DNA of 47,616 nucleotides, taken from IMG/VR virus record IMGVR_UViG_3300036863_000051, positions 1-47,616 of that record; one strand, written 5' to 3'. Under the pieces are notes generated by a model. That model did not search any database, was not told the DNA's origin, and saw nothing but the letters and a program-made list of their open reading frames with translations. Below are positions 46,121 to 47,616 of this stretch, piece by piece. How positions within the stretch are numbered: position 1 is the first letter of the stretch; every line of letters begins with the position of its first letter. The position numbers were made by a program, and so were the translations under genes. This DNA is from a virus.

Positions 46121-46321
46121 ATGGCAGAGACCAAGCAGTCCACCCAGGCCGCCGTGAAGGCGGCCGCTCCATCTGCGCCCCCGCTCGCCCGCGCTGGCGA
46201 GTCCGGCGACCCAGCCGTCCACCAGCTCCTCGCCGAACGCCAGACCGCCCTGATCAATGGCGACGCCGTAGCGATCGCCGAGGTCGACCGGCGCCTGGCC
46301 GAGCTTGGCTACGGGGCATGA
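46121..46321 (+). CDS. Small structural-region protein, 66 aa
   Basis: ATG 46121 follows GAGGAG. Ala/Pro-rich N-terminus, then a helical hairpin (HQLLAERQTALINGDAVAIA, VDRRLAELGYGA). Overlaps the next start. Possibly a head accessory protein; not recognised. Confidence 0.5.
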   Translation: MAETKQSTQAAVKAAAPSAPPLARAGESGDPAVHQLLAERQTALINGDAVAIAEVDRRLAELGYGA

Positions 46322-46686
46322 CCATGGATCTGGTGTTCGCGACCACCACGATGCGGGTGGAGCTGCCAACCGGTGGTTATGGGGTGATCCAGAAGGGCAC
46401 CCACTGGCCCGCCGACGACCCGATCGTCCAGGCGCACCCGCAGGCATTCTCGCCCGACCCCCGGTATGGGCTGAGCTTCAGCCGCCAGCCGGCCGGCTAC
46501 GACGCGCCGGTCGAGCAGGCCACCGCCGCACCCGGCGAGAAGCGGATGACCGCTCGGCCGAAGGTGGACGAGGCATTCGATGAGGCAGACAGCCTCCGCA
46601 GCGAGCTGACCCGGCTCGGCCGTGACGTCGATGGCCGCTGGAGCCTACGGCGGCTCCGCGAGGAGATGGAGAAGGTCAGCCAGTGA
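46318..46686 (+). CDS. Unknown head-region protein, 122 aa
   Basis: ATG 46318 overlaps the previous stop; ATG 46324 is an alternative. N-terminal beta part (MRVELPTGGYGVIQKGTHWP, DPIVQAHPQAF) and a C-terminal helix (ADSLRSELTRLGRDVDG, LRRLREEMEKVS). This two-part layout is common for small proteins after actinophage capsid genes. Role unknown. Confidence 0.55.
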   Translation: MTMDLVFATTTMRVELPTGGYGVIQKGTHWPADDPIVQAHPQAFSPDPRYGLSFSRQPAGYDAPVEQATAAPGEKRMTARPKVDEAFDEADSLRSELTRLGRDVDGRWSLRRLREEMEKVSQ

Positions 46687-47616
46687 CAGAGACCGTGCTG
46701 GCGGCCGATGAGGCGGTCACCGTCGCCTACATCCATTCCAACCAGGTCGCCTACTCGTGGCATCACTCCATGACGGAGCTGCTCGGCTACGACCTTGCCA
46801 ACTCCGCCAGGGTCATTGCTGGCGGCTACATCGGCATCCGCTGCGGCGCCGACGGGCTCGTGCAGGCCCGCAACAAGGCCATCGTCGAGTTCCTCACCGA
46901 ACGGCGCGCGGACTGGCTGCTGTGGGTCGACACCGACATGGGGTTCCCCCCAGACGCCGTCGACCGGCTACTGGAGGCTGCCGACCCTGAGCGACGACCG
47001 GTCGTTGGCGCATTGTGTTTCTCCCAGCATGAGAACTTGACCGACGAGCAGGGCGGATGGCGATGCGAGGCCACCCCGACCGTCTACGACTGGGTCAAGC
47101 TCGACGACGGGCAGATGGGTTGGGCGGTCCGCTGGGGCTACCCCGTCAACGCGCTTACCCAGGTCGGCGGGACTGGCAGCGCGTGCATCCTGATCCACCG
47201 GTCGGTATTCGAGCGGTTGGAAGCCAAGTTCGGCCGCATCTGGTACGACCGGGTCCCGAACACCACGACCGGGCAGCTGATCGGTGAGGACCTGTCGTTC
47301 TGCCTCCGGGCCGGGTCGCTTAGCATTCCCCTATACGTCCACACCGGGGTGCGAACCACCCATCTGAAGGCGGTGTGGCTCGCGGAGGAGGACTACGCCC
47401 GTCAGGTCGGCGCGGCGCCGGCCACCGAGGAGACCGCCGTGATCGTCCCGGTGCTGGGCCGCCCGGAGCATGCTGCCCCGTTCATGACTTCGCTGCGCGC
47501 CTCCACCGGGCTAGCACGCACCTACGCTATTGCCAGCCCCGATGATGGCGAGGTCGCCGCAGCATGGAAGGCAGCGGGCGCTGAGGTGCTCCTTGGCGAC
47601 TTCGAGTGGGTCGGCG
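46683..47616 (+). CDS. Glycosyltransferase-like protein, two domains, cut by the window end
   Basis: GTG 46683 overlaps the previous stop; 311 codons are present and the frame is open at the edge. The first domain resembles GT-A transferases: GYIGIRCGADGLVQARNKAI, then WLLWVDTDMGFPPDAVDRLL with the DTD metal motif, and TTGQLIGEDLSFCLRAG. A second domain begins ETAVIVPVLGRPEHAAPFM, the usual start of a GT2 fold. Phages use such enzymes to glycosylate virion proteins or DNA, or to alter host glycans. Position next to the capsid genes favours virion glycosylation, by inference. Confidence 0.75.
   Translation, partial: MTETVLAADEAVTVAYIHSNQVAYSWHHSMTELLGYDLANSARVIAGGYIGIRCGADGLVQARNKAIVEFLTERRADWLLWVDTDMGFPPDAVDRLLEAADPERRPVVGALCFSQHENLTDEQGGWRCEATPTVYDWVKLDDGQMGWAVRWGYPVNALTQVGGTGSACILIHRSVFERLEAKFGRIWYDRVPNTTTGQLIGEDLSFCLRAGSLSIPLYVHTGVRTTHLKAVWLAEEDYARQVGAAPATEETAVIVPVLGRPEHAAPFMTSLRASTGLARTYAIASPDDGEVAAAWKAAGAEVLLGDFEWVG

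Noticed and set aside
1-47616. CRISPR array, tRNA or rRNA genes
   Set aside because: No regularly spaced repeats of 24-37 bp and no cloverleaf or rRNA-like sequence were noticed on either strand.
1-47616. Terminal redundancy proving a complete circular genome
   Set aside because: The first and last bases do not overlap, and the genes at the two ends (unknown tail fragment and glycosyltransferase-like gene) do not join visibly, so completeness is not claimed.

Overview
The window is most of the genome of a temperate, high-GC, long-tailed phage (siphovirus with an HK97-type head), or the matching prophage. The host is probably an actinobacterium. Reasons: strongly G/C-biased third codon positions, frequent GTG starts, ATGA/GTGA stop-start overlaps through long operons, actinobacterial-style small HTH and BldC-like proteins, a P27-type small terminase followed by HK97 portal, protease and capsid genes, and a tyrosine integrase with a repressor. 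Both ends cut genes: a protein tail on the left and a glycosyltransferase-like gene on the right. The gene order reads as a circular map opened between the capsid region (right end) and the head-tail connector region (left end).

Layout. 1-4803: small structural genes, a proline/tryptophan repeat protein, head-tail connector, tail terminator and tail tube. 4804-6313: an HNH endonuclease plus a convergent membrane-protein gene, inserted inside the tail operon. 6314-15258: head-tail joining protein, two tail-assembly chaperone frames, tape measure with a lytic transglycosylase-like domain, minor tail proteins, and a large tail protein with a GH26-like glycosidase domain. 15263-19196: lysis region with several membrane proteins, a collagen-like protein, a GH25/DUF1906-like lysin, a secreted lipoprotein nuclease candidate and a holin-like protein, interrupted by another HNH gene. 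19263-22602: lysogeny region (leftward repressor, zinc protein and integrase; rightward Cro-like protein). 22599-38725: a long rightward early operon of about fifty mostly tiny genes, many with CxxC zinc motifs. It includes a ParB-like protein, a DUF7694 protein, an Ead/Ea22-like protein, a BldC-like HTH, a possible recombination protein, a CoiA-like nuclease, a replication initiator with candidate iterons, a helicase-loader-like gene and the terminase-associated HNH. 38829-45180: packaging and head genes. 45181-46110: an endonuclease VII-like gene cassette. 46121-47616: small genes and a glycosyltransferase-like gene.

The most notable feature is a dispersed set of homing-type endonucleases: AP2-HNH at 869, HNH at 4917, 16610 and 27043, EndoVII at 45265, and an orphan NUMOD4 protein at 36858. 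The four inserted among structural or lysis genes each have a promoter-like -10 box of their own, followed at once by a strong stem-loop. Three share ACTGTC at exactly the same distance from the -10 box. The phage gene next to three of these cassettes (3' ends of tail tube and capsid, 5' end of lysin) shows a sharp change of synonymous codon use, as expected if the endonuclease arrived with a recoded, cleavage-resistant flank. Two cassettes also carry an exported or membrane protein gene.
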